Part shown: positions 6,808 to 14,927 of the stretch, one piece after another
Layout: each line of letters begins with the position of its first letter
How positions within the stretch are numbered: position 1 is the stretch's first letter
Assembly: GCA_009780795.1 (NCBI GenBank)
Contig: WQZJ01000009.1
Coordinates: 1-19,052, forward strand
DNA from: Methanomassiliicoccaceae archaeon
GTDB lineage: Archaea; Thermoplasmatota; Thermoplasmata; Methanomassiliicoccales; Methanomethylophilaceae
DNA length: 19,052 nucleotides
Direction of reading: 5' to 3'
Notes under the pieces: generated by a model
What the model was told of the DNA's origin: nothing
Seen by the model: only the letters and a program-made list of their open reading frames with translations
The model's database searches: none
Position numbers and translations under genes: made by a program

Positions 6808-7403
6808 GCCTCAGATACGATCAGAATGGGTTGATAGCAGCTGTCGTTCAGGACGGTATCACTGGCGAGGTGCTTATGGTGGCATGGGCCAACGAGGAGT
6901 CCGTCGAACTTATGAAGAGCACCGGATACACGCACTTCTGGTCACGGAGCCGGAACAAGCTCTGGAAAAAAGGAGAAGAATCCGGGCATGTCCAGAAGAT
7001 AATGTCCATGCAGACTGACTGCGATTCGGATACGCTGCTCATACGAGTCGAGCAGACGGGGGTGACGTGTCACACAGGCGCCGCCTCCTGTTTCAATGAG
7101 GTCATATACGGAAGCACCGTCGGAACGTCGGATATACTTCCGAAGTTGAAAAGAGTGATACACGAGCGCATGGAACACCCGATACCGGACAGCTACACAT
7201 GCAAACTGTTCGACGACGAGAACAAGATGTGCAAGAAGATCGTGGAAGAGGCCGGTGAGCTCACGTTATCTATAAAGGACGGCAACGTGAACGAAATGTC
7301 ATGGGAACTGGCCGATCTGATATACCATGTGATGGTAGCAGTTGAAAAAACGGGATTACCGATGGAGAAAGTGTACGAGAAACTCTCGGAGAGGATGAAA
7401 TGA
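6804..7403 (+). CDS. hisIE: bifunctional phosphoribosyl-AMP cyclohydrolase / phosphoribosyl-ATP pyrophosphatase
   Basis: 199 aa fusion, ATGA-coupled to hisF. Residues 1 to about 110 are HisI: LMVAWANEESVELM, THFWSRSRNKLWKKGEESGH, then the zinc/metal block DCDSDTLLIRVEQTGVTCHTG and ASCF. Residues from about 115 are HisE: SYTCKLF, then KIVEEAGEL and ELADLIYHVMVAV, the MazG-like helices with the acidic metal ligands. Together they carry out steps two and three, hydrolysing PR-ATP to PR-AMP and opening the purine ring. Fusion of the two is common in bacteria and present in some archaea; many methanogens keep hisI and hisE apart. The stop overlaps the PHP gene start (ATGA). Confidence 0.95.
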   Translation: MSLRYDQNGLIAAVVQDGITGEVLMVAWANEESVELMKSTGYTHFWSRSRNKLWKKGEESGHVQKIMSMQTDCDSDTLLIRVEQTGVTCHTGAASCFNEVIYGSTVGTSDILPKLKRVIHERMEHPIPDSYTCKLFDDENKMCKKIVEEAGELTLSIKDGNVNEMSWELADLIYHVMVAVEKTGLPMEKVYEKLSERMK

Positions 7404-8050
7404 GGATAGACCTTCATACGCACAGCATACTCAGTGACGGCGAGCTTACGCCGTCGGAGTTGGTAAGAAGGGCGATGATGCTAAAGCATGACGCCATAGC
7501 GATAACCGATCACGTCGATATGACGAACGTGGACATCGTCGTCCCGGCGATAGTCAAGGCGATCGAGCTGAACGAAGATTACATACGGACCATACCGGGC
7601 GTTGAGATAACTCATGTTCCCCCTGAGAAGATGAGGAAGGTCATCAAACGGGCGAAGGAACTGGGCGCGCAGTGGATAGTCGTTCACGGTGAGACCTTGA
7701 GCGAACCGGTCATACAGGGTACCAATCTAGCGGCTGCGACCGACCCCGATGTGAATCTGTTGGCGCACCCCGGACTGATAACGGAGGACGTCATGCGAAA
7801 AGCGGCGGACAACGGCGTGCTGATAGAGGTCACCGGACGCGCGTGGCACAACATCACCAACGGGCATGTGGTGAACGTCGCAAGGAGCGTCGGAGCTAAG
7901 ATGATAGTCAATTCGGACGCTCACGGACCGAACGATCTGATGGACGAAGCTACAGCGATGAAAGTTGCGATGGGCGCCGGTATGACCGAGAAAGAAGCAA
8001 AAACGGCGGTCACGGTGACCCCATTCGAGGCTATAAGGAAGCTCGGTTGA
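7400..8050 (+). CDS. PHP-domain phosphoesterase, probable histidinol-phosphatase
   Basis: 216 aa, ATGA-coupled to hisIE. All PHP metal-binding motifs are present: DLHTHS (His6, His8), DGEL (Asp13), ITDH (His38), PGVEI (Glu69), VHGET (His96), LAHPG (His123) and NSDAH (Asp173, His175). The protein is close in size to short PHP phosphatases and is usually named 'histidinol phosphate phosphatase domain-containing'. No other phosphatase for histidinol phosphate is in the cluster and this gene is its last member, so it most likely removes phosphate before HisD. The assignment to histidinol phosphate rests on context; PHP proteins also act on other phosphoesters. Confidence 0.88.
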   Translation: MRIDLHTHSILSDGELTPSELVRRAMMLKHDAIAITDHVDMTNVDIVVPAIVKAIELNEDYIRTIPGVEITHVPPEKMRKVIKRAKELGAQWIVVHGETLSEPVIQGTNLAAATDPDVNLLAHPGLITEDVMRKAADNGVLIEVTGRAWHNITNGHVVNVARSVGAKMIVNSDAHGPNDLMDEATAMKVAMGAGMTEKEAKTAVTVTPFEAIRKLG

Positions 8051-8062
8051 ACATTCACAGCG

Positions 8063-8076
8063 GGATCGAACGATCC
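8063..8076. repeat. GGATCG-AA-CGATCC inverted repeat in the PHP/PadR gap
   Basis: A perfect 6-bp inverted repeat with a 2-base centre, 13 bases after the PHP stop and about 20 bases before the TATA box of the PadR gene. The tiny loop makes an RNA hairpin poor, so a protein-binding site is at least as likely. Confidence 0.4.
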
Positions 8077-8095
8077 TTAACGCCGATAGACAATG

Positions 8096-8103
8096 TATAA
8101 ATA
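8096..8103 (+). promoter_or_regulatory. TATA box of the PadR-MMPL unit
   Basis: TATAAATA, the best TATA match in the gap. It would start a transcript near 8124, giving a leader of roughly 25 bases before ATG 8151, unlike the leaderless pattern of most first genes in this window. A second AT-rich stretch, TTTTACTATATG, at about 8131-8141 lies too close to the ATG to be the TATA box. Confidence 0.45.
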
Positions 8104-8150
8104 CAATAAGTAGATTATTACGCAGTAGAATTTTACTATATGGTGTTTCA

Positions 8151-8651
8151 ATGTTCGGCCTGTTCATACGCGGGACCAATTCGAAGGTCAGCCATCCGCA
8201 GCTGATGATCATGCTTATCGTAAAGAACGATAAAAAATACGGATACGAGATACTCAGAGGCCTCAGGGAACTGTTCGACGGCGTATGGGAGCCGAAGACG
8301 GGCGCCATATACCCGTCCATAAAGAAACTCCAGGAAGATGGTTTCCTTGTTTCGGAGATGATAAGCGACAAGGAACATTACGGCCTGTCGGACGACGGAA
8401 GGGAACTGCTGGTCCGGGCGCTCCCGGAACTGGGGGCGATGGTGACGCTCTCAACACGCTTCGCGACCGTGGTGGACGCCGCGATCAGAGAGATGGGTTG
8501 CGATATGTCACCCGTAAAAACGTTCTACGCGGCCGAAAAAGAGGAACAGTTGCGCCATCTCAGGGATATGCGCACATATTTAGAATCAAGCCTGATAAAG
8601 GTCGATGAGACCATATACAAGATAGAGAGAGGATTAGAATGGGATATATGA
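8151..8651 (+). CDS. PadR family transcriptional regulator
   Basis: 166 aa. Residues about 15-90 form a PadR winged helix: HPQLMIMLIV, KKYGYEILRGLRELFDGVW, TGAIYPSIKKLQEDGFL (recognition helix and wing), and HYGLSDDGRELL. The rest, with EEQLRHLRDMRTYLESSLIKV, looks like the C-terminal dimerisation helix of PadR subfamily 1. PadR proteins repress exporters or stress genes and release DNA on binding a small hydrophobic ligand. The next gene, 37 bases away in the same direction, is an RND/MMPL protein, so local control of that exporter and autoregulation are likely. The ligand cannot be inferred. Confidence 0.9.
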   Translation: MFGLFIRGTNSKVSHPQLMIMLIVKNDKKYGYEILRGLRELFDGVWEPKTGAIYPSIKKLQEDGFLVSEMISDKEHYGLSDDGRELLVRALPELGAMVTLSTRFATVVDAAIREMGCDMSPVKTFYAAEKEEQLRHLRDMRTYLESSLIKVDETIYKIERGLEWDI

Positions 8652-8688
8652 TAGTTATCCGAGACCTCGTGACAGGAGGCGGAAGGAT

Positions 8689-11283
8689 ATGAAGTTCATG
8701 GGAAAGGCAGGAGAGATCATGTCCAATAAACCTGTGATCCCGCTTGCGGTGCTGATGATGATCACGATCGCATCGATCGGCATCATAGCGATGAACCCGC
8801 CGTCATTCGACATGGACGAGGGCAGTTTCACGCCTGATAATGAATTGGTGAGAGCGTCGGCGATCATAGACATGGAGTTCACGTCAAGCGTGTCCGTCAT
8901 GAGTCTTGTGGACACAGGTTCGGCGGACCTGTTCACAAAGGAGATGTTCATTGACGTTCTGACGTATGAAAGATCACTATACTACATGAACATCGGCGAT
9001 TCGGTGCAAACATACTCCGGCCTGATGGGGCCGGCGTTCCGTGTGTTCAGTCCGGTATCGTTCATCGCAAGTGTGATAGCAACGGGCGATCCGTTCTCAA
9101 TTGATTACGACTTTATGATATCCGAGATAGAGGCGATGACGGATCCTGCCATCAAGATCTCGGCTAGTGCTTTGTTGAACCCGGCGCCGACAGACTTCTA
9201 TGCGCCCTATGCACCGATGCTTCACGCGCTGATCAAGAACGATCTCGACCCGATTGCGATGACCGCGAGCGGCTGTATGATATCAGTAATGATACCAAAC
9301 ACTGCCCTCAATGATGTCGGCGGTCGGCTGGGATTCGAGAGGGACGTCATAGCAGTCACCGGAGAATTCATGGAGACCACCGTGATATCGGAGGGCCTCA
9401 GCATAAAGGCCGTCGGAATGATCACCATGATGAGTGAGATAGGTGAGCTGGCACAGAGGGATATCGGAATGCTGCTGCCGATCGCGCTGGTGGTGATCGT
9501 GGGATTGCTTTTGATAATATATCGTGATGTGTACGATACGCTCATAGGACTTCTCGGTCTGATCATAGCGGTGGTATGGACATTCGGTATCGCCACTGCC
9601 GTAGGGATACAGATGTCCACTATAGCTATCGCGGTGCCGATACTGATATTGGCGCTTGGCATAGACTACAGTTTACATCTGGTGTTCAGGTACAGAGAGG
9701 AGAGAAGCTCCGGAAAAAGTCCACGAGAAGCGATGGAGAATACCATGGGATCCGTCGGACAGGCACTTGTGCTTGCCACAGTGACAACGGCCATCGCGTT
9801 CATGTCATATCAAACGTCATCGATGGCCGCGCTCGCGGACTTCGGTCTGATGTGCGCCATCGGTATCGTATGCGCGTTCGGTGTGATGCTTCTGCTCGTT
9901 CCCACCGTCCAAGTACGGAGGGACCGCAAAGCGGAGAAGAAAGGCAAGGACCCGAACGAAGCGAGACGCTACAGAAAAGCTGAGAGCGAGAATGGTGACG
10001 TGCTGGGAAAGATATCCGGCATCGGCGGCAGAATGGCCGCAAAGAACCCGTGGGCCGTCCTTGGTGCGGTAGGCATCGTAGTGCTGATATTCGGTGTCGG
10101 CGCAACGAACATATCGTACAGTTTCAACATGTACGACTTCATCCCGGAGGACACGGAAGCGCATGATACACTGACCTATCTGAATGACAATTACGTGATC
10201 TCACAAGGCTCGGTGAACGTGCTCATATACGCTGACGGATGGGACTTCGACACGATAAGGGCGATAGAACTTTCACTGCTCAGAATGGAGAGCGATCCGA
10301 TACGGGGTGTCAATTACGAATCCGATATGGCGGACATAGAGTATCTGGGGACAGCGCTGAGGGATATCAACAATAGTAGCGGAGGCGCTCTGGGTACCGC
10401 TTATAGCGATCTGTTCGATGTTAACGGCAGACTACTTGACCCTGCGGACCCGGCCGGGCCCATGTTGTGGGGCGTTCTGCTGGGCACCATAGAGTCCATC
10501 GGTATGATGGTGCCCGGATTCGAGGCGCTGGTGTCCTCTTACACATCATCATTCATCGGAAGTAGTGATGTCACCAGGATAATCATTCACATGACGCCCG
10601 AGATCGACGGAGATAACAACGCGATCATAGCCATGAAAGATGACATCGATGCCGCTATGGCATTCGGTATGGCCGATGCGGAGATATCATTCGTCACCAC
10701 CGGTCAGACCATTATAATGGCGATTACCATGGAGGAGATGAACCGCAGCCAGATGACCTCGCTCTTTGTTACTATCGCAGCGGTGATACTGATACTGACG
10801 CTGTTCATGTACTACGTGGACAGAAGCTGGATGCTCGGGTTGCTGTCAACGATACCAACGCTCATATCCGTCGTGATGGTATGGGGGACCATGTCGTTCA
10901 TCGGTATACCGTTGAATGTTATGACGCTGACGATCGCATCCCTTGCTGTCGGCCTTGGTGTGACGTACGGCATTCACATATCACACCGTTACGTCACCGA
11001 ATTGGTGAAGAACGACCGTGATGCCGGGGAAGCCGCAAAGGTTGCGACACGGGAGACAGGTAAAGGCGTCTTCGCCGCCGCGATAACGACGGTGGCTGGA
11101 TTTGGTATAATGATCTTCTCCAAGATACTGCCGATGTATCAGTTCGGTGCCATAACCGCGTTAGCGATAGGTTTCGGTTACATCGGTTCGATCTTCGTGC
11201 TGCCGTCGCTCCTGGTTATATGGGGCAGGTACGCAAAACCGAAGGTCATGGAGAGGGCCGCGAAGCTGATGGAACAGGAATAA
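8689..11283 (+). CDS. MMPL/RND (HAE3-type) family transporter
   Basis: 864 aa membrane protein with the internal duplication typical of RND proteins. AGGAGG at 8674-8679 stands 9 bases before ATG 8689. TM1 lies at about residues 14-34, followed by a large outer domain to about 255, then five TMs (about 260-410) including the LALGIDYSLHLVFRYREER block. After a charged cytoplasmic linker (RKAEKKGKDPNEARRYRKAE) comes TM7 near 455, a second outer domain, and five TMs with the matching GLGVTYGIHISHRYV block. No outer-membrane partner is expected in an archaeon. Family members move hydrophobic molecules or lipids, but the substrate is unknown. Co-transcribed with the PadR regulator and ended by a strong terminator. 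Confidence 0.92.
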   Translation: MKFMGKAGEIMSNKPVIPLAVLMMITIASIGIIAMNPPSFDMDEGSFTPDNELVRASAIIDMEFTSSVSVMSLVDTGSADLFTKEMFIDVLTYERSLYYMNIGDSVQTYSGLMGPAFRVFSPVSFIASVIATGDPFSIDYDFMISEIEAMTDPAIKISASALLNPAPTDFYAPYAPMLHALIKNDLDPIAMTASGCMISVMIPNTALNDVGGRLGFERDVIAVTGEFMETTVISEGLSIKAVGMITMMSEIGELAQRDIGMLLPIALVVIVGLLLIIYRDVYDTLIGLLGLIIAVVWTFGIATAVGIQMSTIAIAVPILILALGIDYSLHLVFRYREERSSGKSPREAMENTMGSVGQALVLATVTTAIAFMSYQTSSMAALADFGLMCAIGIVCAFGVMLLLVPTVQVRRDRKAEKKGKDPNEARRYRKAESENGDVLGKISGIGGRMAAKNPWAVLGAVGIVVLIFGVGATNISYSFNMYDFIPEDTEAHDTLTYLNDNYVISQGSVNVLIYADGWDFDTIRAIELSLLRMESDPIRGVNYESDMADIEYLGTALRDINNSSGGALGTAYSDLFDVNGRLLDPADPAGPMLWGVLLGTIESIGMMVPGFEALVSSYTSSFIGSSDVTRIIIHMTPEIDGDNNAIIAMKDDIDAAMAFGMADAEISFVTTGQTIIMAITMEEMNRSQMTSLFVTIAAVILILTLFMYYVDRSWMLGLLSTIPTLISVVMVWGTMSFIGIPLNVMTLTIASLAVGLGVTYGIHISHRYVTELVKNDRDAGEAAKVATRETGKGVFAAAITTVAGFGIMIFSKILPMYQFGAITALAIGFGYIGSIFVLPSLLVIWGRYAKPKVMERAAKLMEQE

Positions 11284-11286
11284 AAC

Positions 11287-11312
11287 GGGGGCGCACGCCC
11301 CCTTCCTTTTTT
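11287..11312 (+). terminator. hairpin plus oligo-T terminator after the MMPL gene
   Basis: GGGGGC (11287-11292) and GCCCCC (11297-11302) form a perfect six-pair stem around a GCAC loop, four bases after the stop. It is followed by TTCC and six T residues (11307-11312). It closes the PadR-MMPL unit before the MTAP promoter. Confidence 0.8.
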
Positions 11313-11347
11313 ATTCTCGTTTTTTGCAAAGAGCATGAACGCCACGA

Positions 11348-11355
11348 TTTTATAT
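11348..11355 (+). promoter_or_regulatory. TATA box of the MTAP gene
   Basis: TTTATATT centred about 24 bases before ATG 11376, so the transcript should be leaderless or nearly so. A GGAG at 11362-11365 could alternatively serve as a weak ribosome site if the leader is longer. Confidence 0.55.
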
Positions 11356-11375
11356 TCCGGCGGAGATGAGCATCC

Positions 11376-12152
11376 ATGGTAAGGATCGGCATAATCGGCG
11401 GTTCGGGAATATACAACGCGGACACGTTCGAAATCATCAAAAAAGTGTATCCGGACACCGAATACGGCAAACCGTCCGATGAGATACTGATCGGGCGGAT
11501 AGCAGGAACGGAGGTGGCCTTCATACCGAGGCACGGTAAGGACCACAGATTCCCTCCGTCAGCGGTGCCGTACAGAGCGAACATAAAGGCGCTGAGGGAC
11601 CTGGGCGTGGAGATCATAATATCTCCGTGCGCAGTGGGTTCACTGAGGGAGGAGTACCGTCCGGGCGACCTCGTCATCGTGGACCAGTTCATCGATTTCA
11701 CCAAGAAGAGGGATTACACATTCATCAACGACAGAACGGTGCACATAAGCATCGCCGATCCGTTCTGTGACGATCTGGCACAGATATTCTCGAACGCTGC
11801 CGAGGAGATGAACATACGGTATCATGACGGAGGCACATACGTGTGCATAGAGGGGCCGCGCTTCTCAACGAAGGCCGAGAGCAACATGTTCCGGAACTTC
11901 GCCGACATAATAGGGATGACCGTCGTGCCCGAATGCCAATTAGCTAGAGAATTGGGGATGTGCTACTGCAGCCTCGCCACCGTGACGGACTACGACGTAT
12001 GGAAGGACGAACCGGTGGACATCCAAATGGTGCTGAGGACGATGAAAGAGTGCCTCTCCAAGATAACGAAACTTCTGGAGACGGGACTGCCTCGTATCTC
12101 CGAGATAAGAAAATGCGGATGCTCCGACGCACCCAAGGACGCCGGTGCCTGA
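11376..12152 (+). CDS. S-methyl-5'-thioadenosine phosphorylase family (or methylthioinosine phosphorylase)
   Basis: 258 aa trimeric nucleoside phosphorylase family II protein. Motifs: IGIIGGSGIY (phosphate loop), RHGKDHRFPPSAVPYRAN, SPCAVGSLREEYRPGDLVIVDQFIDFT, VCIEGPRFSTKAES (Met-containing ribose site follows as NMF), VVPECQLARELGMCY and VTDYDVW. The TDYD acidic pair in the base pocket is the adenine-type signature of MTAP rather than the Asn of guanosine/inosine phosphorylases. It cleaves methylthioadenosine from polyamine or SAM metabolism to adenine and methylthioribose-1-phosphate. Caution from family knowledge: the Methanocaldococcus homologue prefers methylthioinosine after a deaminase acts, so substrate is uncertain. 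It converges on gcvH with only six bases between the stop codons. Confidence 0.88.
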   Translation: MVRIGIIGGSGIYNADTFEIIKKVYPDTEYGKPSDEILIGRIAGTEVAFIPRHGKDHRFPPSAVPYRANIKALRDLGVEIIISPCAVGSLREEYRPGDLVIVDQFIDFTKKRDYTFINDRTVHISIADPFCDDLAQIFSNAAEEMNIRYHDGGTYVCIEGPRFSTKAESNMFRNFADIIGMTVVPECQLARELGMCYCSLATVTDYDVWKDEPVDIQMVLRTMKECLSKITKLLETGLPRISEIRKCGCSDAPKDAGA

Positions 12153-12158
12153 TCCGCT

Positions 12159-12542
12159 TCAGCCTAAGAACTTCCTGTACGCATCCGCGTCCATCAGTCC
12201 GTTGAGTTCCGAAACGTTGCTCAGTTCGATGACCGCGAGCCATCCGTCGTCATAAGGCGACGTGTTCACGGTGTCTGGAGTGTCGTCAAGCAGCGCGTTC
12301 GACCTTATTACCCTCCCTGATATGGGAGCATACAAAGGTTCCACCGTCTTAACGCTCTCCAGCGCTCCCATCTCCTCTCCGGCCTCAAGCTCCCTTCCCG
12401 CTTCGGGAACCTCGATGTACAGCACATCCCCTATCTCGTGCTGAGCGTGATCCGTTATCCCTACGACGACCGTACCGTTGTCCGCCTTTCGGACCCAGTC
12501 GTGCGTCTTCGTGTACAACAAGTCGTTGCGTACCTCTGCCAT
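12159..12542 (-). CDS. gcvH: glycine cleavage system H protein (lipoyl carrier)
   Basis: 127 aa on the minus strand. The N-terminus YTKTHDWVRK and the segment VGITDHAQHEIGDVLYIEVPE are typical H-protein sequence, and the lipoylated lysine sits in GALESVKTVEPLY (Lys65, near the usual position 64). An AAGGTGG ribosome site (complement of 12547-12553) and a TATA box lie upstream. The H protein carries the aminomethyl group on lipoyl-lysine between GcvP and GcvT. None of those partners nor a lipoate ligase is nearby, so it may partner distant genes or serve as a general lipoyl carrier in sulfur or lipoate metabolism. The gene is monocistronic as far as seen. Confidence 0.93.
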   Translation of the reverse strand: MAEVRNDLLYTKTHDWVRKADNGTVVVGITDHAQHEIGDVLYIEVPEAGRELEAGEEMGALESVKTVEPLYAPISGRVIRSNALLDDTPDTVNTSPYDDGWLAVIELSNVSELNGLMDADAYRKFLG

Positions 12543-12546
12543 TCTT

Positions 12547-12567
12547 CCACCTTTTCGTACTATATAT
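12547..12567 (-). promoter_or_regulatory. gcvH promoter and ribosome-binding site
   Basis: On the minus strand an ATATATAG TATA box (complement of 12560-12567) lies about 22 bases before ATG 12542, with AAGGTGG (complement of 12547-12553) four bases before the start codon. Both signals are close together, so the leader must be very short. Confidence 0.5.
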
Positions 12568-12595
12568 CCGCATCATTTAAAAAAAGATTCGTCGA

Positions 12596-12607
12596 ACAAT
12601 ATATTGT
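12596..12607. repeat. 12-bp perfect palindrome in the gcvH-hypF divergent gap
   Basis: ACAATATATTGT reads the same on both strands. It sits about 55 bases upstream of gcvH and 157 bases upstream of hypF. It could bind a dimeric regulator serving either gene; it also contains a TATA-like core. The rest of the 221-base gap shows no convincing gene or RNA; a GGCAT-G-ATGCC dyad lies at 12741-12751, close to the hypF start. Confidence 0.35.
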
Positions 12608-12763
12608 GTGGAACGCTGGCGGCGGGACGAAACGGCCCGTTCATGAGATGATATGTCCGTGCCTCATAATAGATATCACGGTACTTGCTGAAACATTGTT
12701 GAACCATTTGCTCGTAGAAAATTCGGGAAACAACAATAAAGGCATGATGCCTATCCGAGAACG

Positions 12764-14926
12764 ATGCGTATCGTGATAAAGGGCGTTGTCCAAGGTGTCG
12801 GTTTCAGACCGACGGTCCACAGAGTGGCAACCTCCCTGGGACTGAACGGTCGTGTATGGAACGACGGTCCGGACGTTGTGATAGATACTGATGAGGGAAA
12901 CACTCTGCTGAACGCCCTGTACCCTCACCTGCCTCCTCTGGCGGTGATAGAGGATGTCATCACAGATGATTCCGTCTATACAGGGGAGCGGAACGGATTC
13001 AAGATATCAGCTTCCTGGGGACGCGGATCTGGAGTCAGCATACCGTCGGACACGGCGATATGCGACAGATGCCTGAACGACATGAGGCACGGTAGGAGAA
13101 AAGATTACGCGTTCACCACCTGCACTGAATGCGGTGCACGGTTCACGCTGCTGTCATCGTTACCGTACGACCGTCAGAACACCGCTATGAACGAGTTCTC
13201 GATGTGTTGCGATTGTTCCAACGAATATCATTCTGAAAAGGACAGGAGGTTCCACCACCAGACCGTCTGCTGCGATGCGTGCGGTCCTAAATATTCACTT
13301 TATGACAGTACCGGCAACAGGATCAACGGCGATCCCGTCAAAGATTTCGGTGATATGTTATGTTCCGGGAAGATAGGCGTGATCAAAGGCATGGGTGGGG
13401 CGCACATATGCGCCCGCACCAGTGATGTGAAAAAGTTGAGAGAATGGTACGGCCGCCCTCAGAAGCCGTTCGCCGTCATGGTAAGGAATGAGACCGCGAT
13501 CCACAGATACGCGGAACCGACCGTGCACGAGATCTCGGAACTCACATCGCGCCGAAGGCCGATCGTGCTGATGAAAAAGAAAGAGAACGACGTAACGGGA
13601 TCGATATCACCCGGATTGGACAACATCGGGATATTCCTGCCTTATGCGGGGATTCATCACCTTCTGTTCGACTCTATGGACGTGGATGCATTGATAATGA
13701 CGTCCGCGAACGTCCCCGGTGAGCCGATGATGCTTGACAATAAAGAATTGTTCGGAATGGGCGCGGACATGTATCTGCTGCACGACCAGAGGATCATCAA
13801 CCGCGCCGATGACACCGTGATAAGAATGATCGGCGACAGGACATCATTCATACGCAGGTCCAGGGGGTACACACCATCCTATATCGACATCCCGTATGAC
13901 GGCAACGTCCTCGCCCTGGGGGCGCAGGAGAATATAGCGGCAACCGTCGCATGCCGTAACCGCATATATCAGACGCAATACATCGGTGACCATGACTCCG
14001 AAGGTGTTGCCGAGTACCTTGAGGACGCATCGCGGTCGCTCATGAGGATGCTTGATGTCACTCCTGACATCGTGGCCGTCGACCTGCACCCAGGATACGG
14101 GAACAGGAGGCTTGCGAAGAGGATATGTGAAGAGACGAATTCCGAGATGATGGAGGTGCAGCACCATTGGGCGCACTGTGCGTCGCTGCTCATCGATAAC
14201 GAAGAGAGCGAGGGGGTGATACTCGCGCTGGACGGCACCGGGTACGGCGACGACGGGAACGCATGGGGCGGTGAGGTCATGTATGCATCTGCGGAAGGAT
14301 ACGAAAGAATTGCGCATCTACAGTATATACCGTTACTCGGTTCAGAGAAGGCGCTGTACGACCTCAGACGGCTAAAGTTCGCGATCGACTGTATCAACGG
14401 AACAGAATCGATGCTCTTCGACGATGACAGTAAGGCCGTTCTGAACAAGATGATGACCAAGAGCGTCAAGAGCTCGTCACTGGGACGTCTGCTGGACGCA
14501 CTTGCGTTCTCTCTCGGTATATGTGACACGAGGACATATGACGGCGAACCGGCGATGAAGACGGAACCGTTCCTTTCGCGCGGCAGGATGTTATCTGGAT
14601 ACAGAACAGAGACCGTCGGTAAGGAGATAATGACCGCTCACCTGTTCACAATGTTCGGAAAGGACGACAGGAAGGAGGATATAGCGTACTCCGTGGTAAG
14701 ATCGGTGATAGACGAGATGGTTGGCGCTGCATGTGATACCGCTGTTTCAAAAGGCTTGGACCGCATAGGGGTCACGGGCGGGGTCTCGTACAGCGGACCG
14801 ATATGTGAAATGATAGACGATGCAGCTAGAAGGAACGGAATGGGCGTGATGCACCATTCCCTCGTACCGAACGGTGACGGCGGGATATCGGTCGGACAGG
14901 CGGCCATCTCGCTCAGGAGGCTGTGA
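12764..14926 (+). CDS. hypF: carbamoyltransferase HypF, [NiFe]-hydrogenase maturation
   Basis: 720 aa, near the usual 750. Domain order is canonical: an acylphosphatase domain (residues 1-85, KGVVQGVGFRPTVHR and NGRVWND); two zinc fingers with Cys pairs at 100/103, 120/123, 148/151 and 170/173; a YrdC-like domain from about 190 to 380 (GKIGVIKGMGGAHICART, KPFAVMVR, LIMTSANVPGEP); and a Kae1-like domain to the end with VQHHWAHCASLL and GVILALDGTGYGDDG. It makes carbamoyl-adenylate and passes the carbamoyl group to HypE, the source of the CN ligands of the hydrogenase iron. No other hyp gene is in the window. A weak TATA-like AATAAA at 12735-12740 suggests a leaderless start. The next gene begins one base after the stop. 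Confidence 0.95.
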   Translation: MRIVIKGVVQGVGFRPTVHRVATSLGLNGRVWNDGPDVVIDTDEGNTLLNALYPHLPPLAVIEDVITDDSVYTGERNGFKISASWGRGSGVSIPSDTAICDRCLNDMRHGRRKDYAFTTCTECGARFTLLSSLPYDRQNTAMNEFSMCCDCSNEYHSEKDRRFHHQTVCCDACGPKYSLYDSTGNRINGDPVKDFGDMLCSGKIGVIKGMGGAHICARTSDVKKLREWYGRPQKPFAVMVRNETAIHRYAEPTVHEISELTSRRRPIVLMKKKENDVTGSISPGLDNIGIFLPYAGIHHLLFDSMDVDALIMTSANVPGEPMMLDNKELFGMGADMYLLHDQRIINRADDTVIRMIGDRTSFIRRSRGYTPSYIDIPYDGNVLALGAQENIAATVACRNRIYQTQYIGDHDSEGVAEYLEDASRSLMRMLDVTPDIVAVDLHPGYGNRRLAKRICEETNSEMMEVQHHWAHCASLLIDNEESEGVILALDGTGYGDDGNAWGGEVMYASAEGYERIAHLQYIPLLGSEKALYDLRRLKFAIDCINGTESMLFDDDSKAVLNKMMTKSVKSSSLGRLLDALAFSLGICDTRTYDGEPAMKTEPFLSRGRMLSGYRTETVGKEIMTAHLFTMFGKDDRKEDIAYSVVRSVIDEMVGAACDTAVSKGLDRIGVTGGVSYSGPICEMIDDAARRNGMGVMHHSLVPNGDGGISVGQAAISLRRL
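14915..14920 (+). promoter_or_regulatory. strong Shine-Dalgarno site that fixes the GTG start at 14928
   Basis: AGGAGG inside the last codons of hypF, seven bases before GTG 14928. No comparably placed site serves an earlier start in that frame, which is otherwise open back to 14874 inside hypF. Confidence 0.75.
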
Positions 14927-14927
14927 C

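Noticed and set aside
12438..12776. Plus-strand frame overlapping the gcvH start and the hypF start
   Set aside because: Opposes gcvH and overlaps hypF out of frame; the intergenic part gives no protein-like pattern or promoter spacing.
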